Source of the DNA: Dactylosporangium fulvum
Lineage (GTDB): Bacteria; Actinomycetota; Actinomycetes; Mycobacteriales; Micromonosporaceae
Direction of reading: 5' to 3'
NCBI RefSeq assembly: GCF_025137375.1
Contig: NZ_CP073720.1
Location: 9,448,501-9,512,500, forward strand
DNA: 64,000 nucleotides
How positions within the stretch are numbered: the stretch's first letter is position 1; each line of letters starts with the position of its first letter. Positions 44,001 through 51,734 of the stretch are shown in pieces. Under the pieces are notes generated by a model. The model did no database searches. It had not been told where the DNA came from and saw nothing but the letters and a program-made list of their open reading frames with translations. The position numbers and the translations under genes were made by a program.

Positions 44001-44729
44001 TCAGTCGGTTCTTCGGTCCAGCCCGGCCAGTGCCTTGGCGCGGGCGAGAATCTCGTCCAGCATTCCTGGCGTGAGCCGACCGGTAAAGGTGTTCTGCTGG
44101 CTCACGTGGTAACAACCGAGCAACGCGGGGGCACCCTCGGCCTGCCACAGCGCGCCGTGACCGAAGGGCACCTTACGCGCCGGTGCTACACCGTAGACGG
44201 CCTTGGCGGCGGGCCAGAAGGCGGCCCAGGCGAACCCGCCGAGCGCGATGACGACCCGCAGGTCGTCGCGGATCTCGGTGAGCTCCCGATGCAGGAACGG
44301 CGCACAGGTGTCCCGCTCGACCGGCGTGGGCTTGTTGTCGGGCGGCGCGCACCGCACCGCCGAGAAGATCCGGGTGCCGGAGAGCGTGAGGCCGTCGTCA
44401 CGCCCGGTGCTGGTGGGCTGGTTGGCGAGGCCGGCGCGGTACAACGCGGCGAAGAGGACGTCGCCGGAGCGGTCGCCGGTGAAGATGCGACCGGTGCGGT
44501 TGCCGCCGTGCGCGGCGGGCGCGAGGCCGAGGATCGCCAGCCGCGGGTGGTGCGGGCCGTAGCCGGGAACCGGGCGGCCCCAGTAGGTTTCGTCGCGGAA
44601 GGCGGCCCGCTTGGTCCGCGCCACTTCCTCGCGCCAGGCCACCAGCCGCGGGCAGCGCCGGCAGCCGGCGATCTCGGCGTCGAGCAGGTCGAGCGCGTCG
44701 GGCCGGCGGGCGGCTGGAGCGGGTGTCAC
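44001..44729 (-). CDS. Uracil-DNA glycosylase, family 5 (UdgB-like, iron-sulfur)
   Basis: The 242-residue enzyme removes uracil, and in family 5 also hypoxanthine or ethenocytosine, from DNA. Cys23 and Cys26 in AGCRRCPRLV, with Cys in SAVRCAPPDN and DTCAPFL, form the 4Fe-4S ligands. The active-site stretch GLAPAAHGGNRTGRIFTGDR and the C-terminal GCYHVSQQN match UdgB rather than family 4. The GTG at 44727-44729 gives MTPAPAARRP. It lies directly upstream of the DUF4129 gene. Confidence 0.93.
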   Translation of the reverse strand: MTPAPAARRPDALDLLDAEIAGCRRCPRLVAWREEVARTKRAAFRDETYWGRPVPGYGPHHPRLAILGLAPAAHGGNRTGRIFTGDRSGDVLFAALYRAGLANQPTSTGRDDGLTLSGTRIFSAVRCAPPDNKPTPVERDTCAPFLHRELTEIRDDLRVVIALGGFAWAAFWPAAKAVYGVAPARKVPFGHGALWQAEGAPALLGCYHVSQQNTFTGRLTPGMLDEILARAKALAGLDRRTD

Positions 44730-44799
44730 GCAGCAACGCTAACCGAGCCCGCCGCAGCCGCCAGGTGGCGGCCCGGTTTCATGATCGCTTGGAGTCGAC

Positions 44800-44841
44800 C
44801 GTGGAGCGCTGCGGCGGTCAGAGCGACCACAACGCTCCACG
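44800..44841. repeat. Palindromic intergenic repeat, copy B (diverged)
   Basis: CGTGGAGCGCTGCGG (44800-44814) and CCACAACGCTCCACG (44827-44841) are inverted arms with two mismatches that become G-U pairs on the minus strand. The loop end AGAGCGA and the sequence ACGCTCCACGATCA match copy A at 34988-35043. It follows the stop of the HAAS gene on the minus strand, where a terminator is needed. Confidence 0.65.
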
Positions 44842-44859
44842 ATCAACTCGCCTGAGGCA

Positions 44860-45798
44860 TCAAGGGGTCGACGAAGCCGAGGCAGAGGGGGACGTCGATG
44901 CCGAGGCGGACGGGGACGTCGAGGGGGACTCGGTCGCCGTCGGGGCCGGGGTCGCCAGGCGGGGGCCCTTGCACAACGGGTAGCTCGGGGCCGGGCGGGG
45001 ATCGATGCCGTCATACCGGTCGTTCTGGCAGCGCCAGTATTCGCCCAGCATGATGGGGTTGCCGTCCTGGTCGTACAGCGTCACGTTCTGCAGCGGGCGG
45101 CCGTTTTCGTCCACCGGGAACACGTCCGTCACGTGCGACCAGCGATCGTAGGGCTCGTTCGACTGGTAGCGGAACGTGTCCGTGAACCGGTACAGGATGC
45201 CGTCCGAGTTCGACACCACGAACAGCGCGCCCACCACGGCGACCGCGGTGACCGCGAAGCCCAGCCACTTCGGGGCACGGGGCCGGCCTGTCGCGCCGAT
45301 CCGCACCGACACGACGACCGCCACCGCCAGCACCAGCCAGCCCAGCGGATCGTCGAAGCGGTCGGCCGGGATGATGTCGGCCGCGAAGATCAGGACCACG
45401 ATGAAGACCGCCCGGGCGACCCACCAGGCCGGGCGCAGCAGGCGCAGGAAGTCGGCCGCGCGCGGGTAGCCGATGAGCTGGCCGACCTTCCGGTCGGCGA
45501 CGCCGGCGCCCGTGCGGACCTGCCGGACGATGCCGTCGAGGCGGCCGGGCAGCGACGGGCGGGTGGTGGCGGAGGTCTCGAGGCCGGCCGCGGCGCGCAG
45601 CTCCGCCGCGTAGGCCGCGGGCGGGCCGAGCCGGTCGACGAGGGTGCCGCCCTGCTCCTCCAGCACCTCGGCGAAGTGTGCCGGGAGGTCTTCGAGCAGA
45701 TCGTCGCGCACCTCGGGCGGCAGGTCCGCCAGGGCGGCGGCGACCCGCTCCAGGTAGTAGTCGATCTCGAGGCTGCTGGGCGCCGCCGACTCCGTCAT
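44860..45798 (-). CDS. HAAS-domain membrane protein paired with PadR
   Basis: The 312 residues start with an HAAS signal-transducing domain (about 8-70: YYLERVAAALADLPPEVRDD, LLEDLPAHFAEVLEE), followed by a linker, three or four helices (about 130-215) and an outside C-terminal domain with one Cys pair (EYWRCQND and YPLCKG). A Thr/Pro/Ser tail ends the protein. HAAS proteins are typically encoded next to PadR regulators, as here: the ATG at 45796-45798 overlaps the padR stop (ATGA). It probably senses an envelope signal, but mechanism is not established. Confidence 0.85.
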   Translation of the reverse strand: MTESAAPSSLEIDYYLERVAAALADLPPEVRDDLLEDLPAHFAEVLEEQGGTLVDRLGPPAAYAAELRAAAGLETSATTRPSLPGRLDGIVRQVRTGAGVADRKVGQLIGYPRAADFLRLLRPAWWVARAVFIVVLIFAADIIPADRFDDPLGWLVLAVAVVVSVRIGATGRPRAPKWLGFAVTAVAVVGALFVVSNSDGILYRFTDTFRYQSNEPYDRWSHVTDVFPVDENGRPLQNVTLYDQDGNPIMLGEYWRCQNDRYDGIDPRPAPSYPLCKGPRLATPAPTATESPSTSPSASASTSPSASASSTP

Positions 45799-46118
45799 GC
45801 CGTCTCCCCGATCAACTGGTCCATGGTCTGCGCGAAGCCCCGCCAGACCTTGCTGGAGGCGCTGAGCTGGGTGCGGCCGGCGGCGTTGAGCGCGTAGTAC
45901 TTGCGGTGCGGCCCCTCTTCGCTCGGGACCACGTAGGTGGTCAGCATTCCGGCCTGGAACAGCCGGCGAAGGGTGCCGTAGACCGAGGCGTCGCCGACCT
46001 CCTCCAGGCCGGCCGAGCGCAACCGGCGCAGGATGTCGTAGCCGTAGCCGTCCTCGTCCCGCAGGACCGCGAGGACGGCCAGGTCGAGCACCCCTTTGAG
46101 CAACTGGGTGGTGTCCAC
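45795..46118 (-). CDS. PadR-family transcriptional regulator
   Basis: The 107-residue length is typical of small PadR proteins. It contains LLKGVLDLAVLAVLRDEDGY as the first helices, GYDILRRLRSAGLEEVGDAS and VYGTLRRLFQAGMLTTYVVP as recognition helix and wing, and a short C-terminal dimerisation helix. The GTG at 46116-46118 gives the canonical start; GTG codons further upstream lie inside the promoter repeats. It heads an operon with the HAAS membrane protein. Confidence 0.9.
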   Translation of the reverse strand: MDTTQLLKGVLDLAVLAVLRDEDGYGYDILRRLRSAGLEEVGDASVYGTLRRLFQAGMLTTYVVPSEEGPHRKYYALNAAGRTQLSASSKVWRGFAQTMDQLIGETA

Positions 46119-46122
46119 GCCG

Positions 46123-46150
46123 TGCACAGTAGTGCGCAATGCACAGTAGT
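46123..46150. promoter_or_regulatory. Direct repeats in the padR promoter
   Basis: TGCACAGTAGT occurs at 46123-46133 and again at 46140-46150, 17 bp apart, with the near-palindromic GTGCGCAATGCAC between and across them. It overlaps the padR leader 5-32 bp upstream of the GTG, a natural place for autoregulation by PadR (inference). Confidence 0.55.
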
Positions 46151-46201
46151 ATCAAGTACAGAGATCGTGTCGACGAAGCAACCGGTCCGCGGACACGCAA
46201 A

Positions 46202-46228
46202 AGGCGGCCCGCTCACTGCGGACCGCCT
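46202..46228 (-). terminator. Intrinsic terminator of the gene at 46267
   Basis: On the minus strand AGGCGGTCCGC pairs with GCGGGCCGCCT around AGTGA, with one G-U pair, followed by TTTTGCG. It lies 38 bp downstream of the TAA of the Pro/Gly-rich membrane-protein gene. Confidence 0.8.
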
Positions 46229-46266
46229 CGCGAGAAACGACGGTGCTTCCTCGGCGTCGTCGAGTC

Positions 46267-46881
46267 TTACTTCGCGTCGACCAGGCAGAGGGCATCGCCG
46301 CTGCTGACGTTGGTGCCCTGCCAGAGCACGTAGTTCGCGTCCGCGAAGTCGTTGCAGACGGTGGGCTCGCTCTTGAGCGCCTCAGCGCGCGCCACACCGC
46401 TCTTGATGCCGACGACCTTGTACTTCGCGTCGGCGGCGTCGCACGCCACGATCTTCACGCTGACCTCGTCGTTGCCGGCCTCGGTGATGGTGTCACCGGC
46501 CAGGCAGTCGCCGACCTTCGCGTTCGCCGAGTTGCTCTCGACACTGTCGACGATGTCGTTCCAGGTGTCCTTGGCGAAGAAGAAGATGCCACCGCAGCAG
46601 ACGAGCGCGAGCACCAGGATGATGCCGACGATGATCAGAATGATCTTGCCGGCGCTGCTCTTCTTCGGAGGCGGCGGCGGAGCGCCGAACGGCGCGCCAC
46701 TCGCGGGCGGCCCGTAGGGGGCGCCGGAGGCGGGCTGCCCGTAGGGGGCGCCGGAGGCGGGCTGCCCGTAGGGGGCGCCGGAGGCGGGCTGCCCATACGG
46801 GTCGTTACCGCCGGGCGGCGGGTAACCGCCACCACCGCCAGGGGGCGGGTAACTGCCGGGCGGCGGGTACTGATCAGACAT
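46267..46881 (-). CDS. Membrane-anchored protein with Pro/Gly-rich repeats
   Basis: The 204 residues have a cytoplasmic low-complexity N-terminus (1-75) containing three exact GQPASGAPY repeats, one membrane helix (about 78-100: IILIIVGIILVLALVCCGGI) and an outside C-terminal domain (about 105-204). Four cysteines there (GDCLAGD, VACDAAD, TVCNDF, ALCLVD) could form two disulfides. This resembles the LppU/DUF4190-type septum-associated proteins of actinobacteria in layout only. ATG at 46879-46881. Confidence 0.8.
   Translation of the reverse strand: MSDQYPPPGSYPPPGGGGGYPPPGGNDPYGQPASGAPYGQPASGAPYGQPASGAPYGPPASGAPFGAPPPPPKKSSAGKIILIIVGIILVLALVCCGGIFFFAKDTWNDIVDSVESNSANAKVGDCLAGDTITEAGNDEVSVKIVACDAADAKYKVVGIKSGVARAEALKSEPTVCNDFADANYVLWQGTNVSSGDALCLVDAK
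46714..46794. repeat. Three exact tandem 27-bp coding repeats
   Basis: The unit beginning GTAGGGGGCGCCGGAGGCGG is repeated three times (46714-46740, 46741-46767, 46768-46794). It encodes the GQPASGAPY repeats on the minus strand. Identity at DNA level, including silent positions, points to recent slippage or unequal exchange. Repeat number may vary between strains. Confidence 0.9.
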
Positions 46882-47038
46882 GTGGTTCCTTCCGGGGTAT
46901 GCCGCAAAGATCACCCTAACGGACCAAAAGGGGCGTGAGCTTGGAAAATCGACCCTCTTGCCCGCCGGGGACGGCTCACGATAGCGGTAGAGGACCAGTG
47001 TGCGCAGCCATGTGCGCTGTCGTATTACGGTGTGCGCC

Positions 47039-47461
47039 GTGACCGATCTCCTGAGACGACTCGCCGCAGCCCCCGGCGTCTACCGCGGACGCGGCGACGG
47101 GTTGGAGTCCGGGCCGTTCGTCGCCCGCATCAAGGTGACCTCAGTGGTGCGCGGCAATGCCGTGACACTGGACTACGAGGCGGTCAGCGACAGCAAGGGA
47201 CTGCAGCACGTCGAGCACACGATCCTCACCGCGAGCGAGGCCGGGCGCCTGGAACTGCACGTCACCTGCCTTGAGCTGCCCGGCGTGACCCGGTTCGTGG
47301 AAAGCCAGCCCGGCGTCTTCAACGCCTACGAGGGCCCCATGCCGGCCAAAATCATCATGACGATGCCGAGCGACGGCGTGCTCACATACGGGTGGTGGTG
47401 GTCCCGCGACGAGGCCGAGCCGCGGGAGCAGTCCCGGGCCGAGGTCCGCCGCACCGGCTGA
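47039..47461 (+). CDS. Conserved-looking protein of unknown function
   Basis: The 140-residue protein starts MTDLLRRLAAAPGVYRGRGD and includes VTSVVRGNAVTLDYEAVSDS, HVEHTILTASEAGRLELHV and GPMPAKIIMTMPSDGVLTYG. Alternating hydrophobic strands and the single-domain length suggest a lipocalin- or START-like beta barrel of the DUF1579 kind, but this is a guess from pattern. GTG at 47039, preceded by TATTAC, possibly the -10 box of a nearly leaderless transcript. Confidence 0.7.
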   Translation: MTDLLRRLAAAPGVYRGRGDGLESGPFVARIKVTSVVRGNAVTLDYEAVSDSKGLQHVEHTILTASEAGRLELHVTCLELPGVTRFVESQPGVFNAYEGPMPAKIIMTMPSDGVLTYGWWWSRDEAEPREQSRAEVRRTG

Positions 47462-47536
47462 CCTGCGCTGACACAAATCCGACAGCCGGCGCCGCCGCTC
47501 CCGGGCACATGCGATCCAAGATCGCGCCGAGGCGGG

Positions 47537-48481
47537 TCAGGTCACGGAATAGGCGATGCCGTCCAGGATGTCCGATTCCGAGGCGATGACCGAGTCGGCG
47601 CCCGACCGTTCCAGGATGATCCGCAGGATGAGGGCGCCGGCACCGATCACGTCGGCGCGGCCCGGGTGCATGACCGGGCTGGCGAGCCGCTGCTCGGCGG
47701 TCGCCGCCAGCAGGTCCGCGGTCACCTTCGCCACGTCGGCGGTGGAGATCCGGGCACGGTGAATGCGCTCGGGATCATAGGCCGGCAGGTGGAGCGCCAG
47801 ACCCGTGACCGTCGTCACCGAGCCGGCCAGTCCGACCAGCGTGCGGGCCCGCTTGCCGTCGACGGCCGCCAGCGCGCGGTCGACCGCCGCGGTGATGTCC
47901 GCCTCGGCCGCCGCGATCTGGGCCGCGGTCGGCGGGTCACCGTGCAGGTGCCGCTCGGTCATCCGGACGCAGCCGATGTCGACGCTGATCGCCGCGTCAA
48001 CGCCGGTCGAGCCCACGACGAACTCGGTCGAGCCGCCACCGATGTCGAAGACCAGGAACGGCGGCTCGGCGGCCAGGCCCCGAACGGCGCCGGTGAACGA
48101 CAGCCGTGCCTCCTCGTCGCCGGTGATCACCTCGGGCGCGAAGCCCAGCACGCTCGTGACCATCTGCTCGAAGTCGGCCGCGTTCGCGGCGTCCCGCGAC
48201 GCGCTGGTGGCCACCATCCGGGCCGCCGCCACGTCCGCGGCGGCGATCTCCGCCGCGTAGTCGACGAGGGCGAGCCGGGTCCGCTCGATGGCCGCCGGCG
48301 ACAGCCGCCCGGTCCGGTCCACACCCTCACCGAGCCGCACGATCCGCATCTGCCGGGTGACGTCCGACAGTTGCCCGCCGTCGACGTCGGCGATGAGCAG
48401 ACGCACCGAGTTGGTCCCGCAGTCGATCGCAGCCACACGCTTCACACCGCTCACACCGCTCACACCGCTCACACCGCTCAC
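47537..48481 (-). CDS. ppx: Ppx/GppA exopolyphosphatase family protein
   Basis: A two-domain actin-like ATPase-fold phosphatase that degrades polyphosphate or pppGpp. Motifs are AAIDCGTNSVRLLIADV, ATSASRDAAN, FDIGGGSTEFVVG and GLAGSVTTVTGL. From the outermost GTG (48479-48481) the protein has 314 residues and starts with four copies of VSG encoded by 9-bp repeats. The more natural start is the GTG at 48443-48445 giving MKRVAAIDCG and 302 residues. The repeats create a ladder of in-frame GTG codons. The gene follows argA by 11 bp. In mycobacteria a ppx gene lies in the eno-divIC-DUF501 region. Confidence 0.9.
   Translation of the reverse strand: MSGVSGVSGVSGVKRVAAIDCGTNSVRLLIADVDGGQLSDVTRQMRIVRLGEGVDRTGRLSPAAIERTRLALVDYAAEIAAADVAAARMVATSASRDAANAADFEQMVTSVLGFAPEVITGDEEARLSFTGAVRGLAAEPPFLVFDIGGGSTEFVVGSTGVDAAISVDIGCVRMTERHLHGDPPTAAQIAAAEADITAAVDRALAAVDGKRARTLVGLAGSVTTVTGLALHLPAYDPERIHRARISTADVAKVTADLLAATAEQRLASPVMHPGRADVIGAGALILRIILERSGADSVIASESDILDGIAYSVT
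48443..48478. repeat. Four tandem 9-bp repeats at the ppx start
   Basis: On the minus strand GTGAGCGGT is repeated four times, each unit containing an in-frame GTG. The repeats either extend the Ppx N-terminus by VSG units or serve as leader, depending on which GTG is used. Confidence 0.85.
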
Positions 48482-48492
48482 ACCACGAAAGC

Positions 48493-48996
48493 CTACAAAT
48501 GCAGCAGCATACGCGTGTTGCCGAGGGTGTTGGGTTTGACCCGTTCGAGGTCGAGGAACTCCGCGACACCCTCGTCATACGAGCGCAGTAGCTCCTCGTA
48601 GACCGAGTGGGTGACCGGCGTCCCGTCGATCGGCACGAAGCCGAACGAGCCGAAGAAGCGGGTCTCGAAGGTCAGCACGAACACGCGCCGCACTCCGATG
48701 TCACGTGCCGCGCTGAGCAACTCGGTCACGATGCGGTGACCGATCTTGTGCCCGCGGATCAGCGGGTCGACCGCCACGGTCCGGACCTCGGCCAGGTCCT
48801 CCCACATGACGTGCAGAGCGCCGCACCCGACGATCGTGCCGTCGGTGTCGCGCTCGGCCACCCAGAACTCCTGCACGGCCTCGTACAGCGTCACCATGGG
48901 CTTCGACAGCAACCGCCGGTCCGCGACGTACATCGCCACCAGCCGCCGGATCCCCCGCACGTCGGCGGTCCGTGCCCGCCGAACGGTTACCTCCAT
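48493..48996 (-). CDS. argA: Amino-acid N-acetyltransferase (ArgA-like GNAT)
   Basis: The 167 residues closely follow the mycobacterial single-domain N-acetylglutamate synthase (Rv2747 type): LVTLYEAVQEFWVAE-like VTLYEAVQEFWVAERD, GCGALHVMWEDLAEVRTVAV, the acetyl-CoA loop RGHKIGHRIV, VFVLTFETRFFGSFGF and GVAEFLDLERVKPNTLGNTR. It makes N-acetylglutamate from glutamate, the first arginine precursor, without the kinase-like domain of E. coli ArgA. ATG at 48994-48996; divergent from the next gene with 24 bp between. Confidence 0.92.
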   Translation of the reverse strand: MEVTVRRARTADVRGIRRLVAMYVADRRLLSKPMVTLYEAVQEFWVAERDTDGTIVGCGALHVMWEDLAEVRTVAVDPLIRGHKIGHRIVTELLSAARDIGVRRVFVLTFETRFFGSFGFVPIDGTPVTHSVYEELLRSYDEGVAEFLDLERVKPNTLGNTRMLLHL

Positions 48997-49020
48997 GGCG
49001 GTAAGGGTAGTTGCGCGCGG

Positions 49021-49506
49021 GTGTGGCATCTGACACGTGACCGGGTGCTGATGGTCACCACGGCGGTGATGGTCCTCGTGGCGGGCACCATGACGGTCTT
49101 GTATCTGACCAAGGACGGCACACCGCCGCCAGAATCCGCCCATACCACCGGGCCCACCCCGACAGCGAGCGCACCACCGTCCGCTGCCGCCGCCGGCACG
49201 CAGCCCATGAAGGCCGGGTACGCCGTACGCAGCAAGTGGAAGGACGGCTTCAACGCCGAGGTGACGGTGACGAACCTCGGCGCCCAGCCGGTCGAGGGCT
49301 GGACCGTACAGCTCGAACTCCCCGAGACCGTGGACCTCACGTCGACGTGGGGCGCCAAGATCGAGCAAAAGGCCAAAACCCTGACCCTGCGCTCGCAGTC
49401 CTGGAACACGTACCTGGAGGCGGGTGGCACGCTCCGGATGGGCTTCGCGGCCAAGGGCGAGGCGGCCCAGCCGACCAAATGCACCATCAACGGGTCACCC
49501 TGCTGA
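49021..49506 (+). CDS. Membrane-anchored CBM2-like carbohydrate-binding protein
   Basis: The 161 residues have an N-terminal membrane anchor or uncleaved signal (about 10-28: VTTAVMVLVAGTMTVLYL), a Thr/Pro/Ala linker, and a domain (about 60-161) that follows the family 2 carbohydrate-binding module: YAVRSKWKDGFNAEVTVTNL, PVEGWTVQLELPE, LTSTWGAKIE, SQSWNTYLEAGGT and CTINGSPC. CBM2 modules bind cellulose or chitin through exposed Trp residues and are normally attached to hydrolases; none is fused here. Start GTG at 49021, probably leaderless; ATG 49051 is an alternative. Confidence 0.8.
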   Translation: MWHLTRDRVLMVTTAVMVLVAGTMTVLYLTKDGTPPPESAHTTGPTPTASAPPSAAAAGTQPMKAGYAVRSKWKDGFNAEVTVTNLGAQPVEGWTVQLELPETVDLTSTWGAKIEQKAKTLTLRSQSWNTYLEAGGTLRMGFAAKGEAAQPTKCTINGSPC

Positions 49507-49542
49507 CAGTTCGTTGCCCGCCCGGTCGCCGGGGACCACATT

Positions 49543-50283
49543 GTGCGCATGCATCGAGCCAGTTCCCGGATCCTGACCGTGGCCACCGCTTCCGTACTCG
49601 GCGCCGGTGTGCTGGGCTGCGGCGTGATCAACCAGGTCAAGCAGACCGTCGACAACGTCTCCGCGATCAGCGACCTCGCCGACCGCATGGGCAAGTCGGG
49701 CCAGCTGACGTTCACCGCCGAATACAAGACCGACGACGGCTCGGCCACAACCGTGGTGCAGCAGCCGCCGAAGGCCGCCTACCTGGGCAAGGAGGGCCGC
49801 TTCATCCTCACCGAGGACACGCTGCTGTCCTGCTCCGGTCCCGCGAACAAGACGGTGTGCCACAAGAGCCCGGTCCAGACCGGTCAGCTCTCCTCCGCCG
49901 ACCAGGCCGCCTACCTGTCGGCGGTCGCCGGCGGCGGCTTCATCAACACCGAGATGGCGCTGGCCCTGATGACCGCCGCCGCGGTGGTTCCCGGCGTGAA
50001 GATCGCGCAGAACACCGCCACGATCGCCGGTCAGAAAAGCGACTGTCTCGATGTGACGGGAATCCCGAAGGACAGCGACCCCAACGCGGTCACCGCGAAG
50101 GAGTTCCATGTCTGCGTCGCCGAGAACGGCCTGCTCACCCGGTTCAAGGGGGTCGGCACGGACGACAAGCAGCTCGGTGTGGAACTGACGAAATACAGCG
50201 AGCAGGTCGACCCGCAGGCGTTCGTGGCGCCCAAGGGTGCGAAGATCATCGAAGGCACGGCCCCGCCTGCGCCGGGCAACTGA
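49543..50283 (+). CDS. Lipoprotein of unknown function
   Basis: The 246 residues start with a lipoprotein signal (ATASVLGAGVLGCGVINQ, lipobox Cys near residue 26). The mature part begins NQVKQTVDNVSAISDLADRM and continues with beta-rich sequence, one CSGPANKTVC loop and a C-terminal second Cys pair (SDCLDV and FHVCVA). The layout resembles the LolA/LppX-like lipoproteins of actinobacteria, but no motif proves it. GTG 49543 has a GGGGA at good spacing; ATG 49549 is possible. Confidence 0.82.
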   Translation: MRMHRASSRILTVATASVLGAGVLGCGVINQVKQTVDNVSAISDLADRMGKSGQLTFTAEYKTDDGSATTVVQQPPKAAYLGKEGRFILTEDTLLSCSGPANKTVCHKSPVQTGQLSSADQAAYLSAVAGGGFINTEMALALMTAAAVVPGVKIAQNTATIAGQKSDCLDVTGIPKDSDPNAVTAKEFHVCVAENGLLTRFKGVGTDDKQLGVELTKYSEQVDPQAFVAPKGAKIIEGTAPPAPGN

Positions 50284-50297
50284 CGTACCTTGTCGGG

Positions 50298-51242
50298 GTG
50301 CTCACGCCACCCCGAGGGCTTCCCGACGACGCGCTCTCGTCGCTGCTCGTCCGCGAGTGGGGACTCACCGTCAAGTCGCTGACGTATCGGGCGGTCGGCT
50401 TCGGCAGCCACCACTGGGAGCTCGTCGACACCTCGGGCTCCCGGTGGTTCGTCACCGTAGACGAGCCGGCCGACGCGGACAAGCTGCACGCATCCCTGTC
50501 CGTCGCGGTGGACCTGCGGGCGACCGGGCACACGTTCGCCGTGGCGCCCATCCCGACGGTCGGCAACCAGCCGATGCTCCGGCACGGGCCGTTCGCCGTC
50601 GCGGTCTACCCGTTCGTCGACGGCACCAGCTTCGACTGGAACGCCTTCGCCGGGCCGGAGCACCGCCAGGCCACCCTCGACATGATCATCCAGCTGCACA
50701 CCGCGCCGCCGATCGTCCGGCGGCACGCTCGTGTCGACGACTTCGCCGTGCCGCATCGGGACGAGGTCGAGCAGGCACTCAAACAGCCGGGGCCGGACTG
50801 CGGGCCGTACTCGACGGCCGTCGCCGACCTTCTCGTCGAGCACGCCGAACCCTTGCGGAGGGTCCTCGCGCGGTACGACGAGCTGGTCCTCGGGAGCCGG
50901 GCCGAGCCCGTGCGCGCCGTCCTCACGCACGGCGAGCCGCACTCGGGCAACACGATGCGCACCCCGACCGGGTGGCGGCTGATCGACTGGGACACCGTGC
51001 TCGTCTCACCCCCGGAGCGGGACCTCTGGCTGATCGAGCCGGGCGACGGGTCGATCTTCGCCGCCTACGCCGACGCGACCGGGGTGCTGGTCCGCCCATC
51101 GACGATCATGCTCCTCCAGCTGCGGTGGGCGCTGTCCGACATCGCCGTCGAGATCCGCCGGTTCCGCCGTCCCCACACCGGCACCTCGGACGACGCCGAG
51201 GGCTGGGAGATCCTGCGCTCAGTCGTCACCCGGATCGACTGA
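50298..51242 (+). CDS. APH-family phosphotransferase
   Basis: The 314 residues fit the aminoglycoside/choline kinase fold. The catalytic loop reads LTHGEPHSGNTM, with Glu where most members have Asp (HGDxHxGN). The metal-binding motif is LIDWDTVLVSPPERDLW. The N-lobe contains SHHWELVDTSGSRWFVTVDE. Related HGEPHxGN proteins are common in actinomycetes and are not necessarily resistance enzymes; the substrate is unknown. GTG at 50298. Its 3' end overlaps the convergent DUF501 gene by 24 bp. Confidence 0.85.
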   Translation: MLTPPRGLPDDALSSLLVREWGLTVKSLTYRAVGFGSHHWELVDTSGSRWFVTVDEPADADKLHASLSVAVDLRATGHTFAVAPIPTVGNQPMLRHGPFAVAVYPFVDGTSFDWNAFAGPEHRQATLDMIIQLHTAPPIVRRHARVDDFAVPHRDEVEQALKQPGPDCGPYSTAVADLLVEHAEPLRRVLARYDELVLGSRAEPVRAVLTHGEPHSGNTMRTPTGWRLIDWDTVLVSPPERDLWLIEPGDGSIFAAYADATGVLVRPSTIMLLQLRWALSDIAVEIRRFRRPHTGTSDDAEGWEILRSVVTRID

Positions 51243-51734
51243 CACGCACGGGCCGGCCGCCCACCAGGCGCCCGCCTGCTCCCGGGTCTCGTCGCCGAAC
51301 GGGTTCACCCCGGGCCCGACGGCAAGTGCATGCCCGAGATGTACGTGCAGACACTTCACCCGCGTCGGCATGCCCCCGGCCGACACGCCGGCGATCTCCT
51401 CGACGTGCCCGATCTCCTCGCGCCGGCGCAGGTAGTCCTCGTGCGCCCGCGCGTAGGCCTCCGCCAGCTCCGGATCCTCCGCGAGCCGGGCGTTCATCGT
51501 CTTCATCAGCCCGGCCGACTCCAGCCGGCTGCACTCCTGGACCGCCCTCGGGCACGTCAGGTAGTACAACGTCGGGAAGGGCGTGCCGTCGGGCAGGCGC
51601 GGCGTGGTCTCCACGACGTCGGGCAGCCCGCACGGGCACCGGTGGGCGACGGCCCGGGTGCCCCGCGGCCTGCGGCCGAGCTGCGCCTCGACCACCGCCA
51701 GATCCTGCTCGGTGGCCTTCTCGGGTTCGCTCAC
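51219..51734 (-). CDS. DUF501 domain protein
   Basis: The 171-residue protein matches DUF501: LGRRPRGTRAVAHRCPCGLP, ETTPRLPDGTPFPTLYYLTC, AVQECSRLESAGLMKTMNAR and the C-terminal AGGMPTRVKCLHVHLGHALA followed by GPGVNPFGDE. Cys and His residues suggest a metal site. It follows enolase and DivIC in nearly all actinobacteria, as in M. tuberculosis Rv1023-Rv1025 (from memory). GTG 51732-51734 overlaps the divIC stop (GTGA). Function unknown. Confidence 0.92.
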   Translation of the reverse strand: MSEPEKATEQDLAVVEAQLGRRPRGTRAVAHRCPCGLPDVVETTPRLPDGTPFPTLYYLTCPRAVQECSRLESAGLMKTMNARLAEDPELAEAYARAHEDYLRRREEIGHVEEIAGVSAGGMPTRVKCLHVHLGHALAVGPGVNPFGDETREQAGAWWAAGPCVSVDPGDD

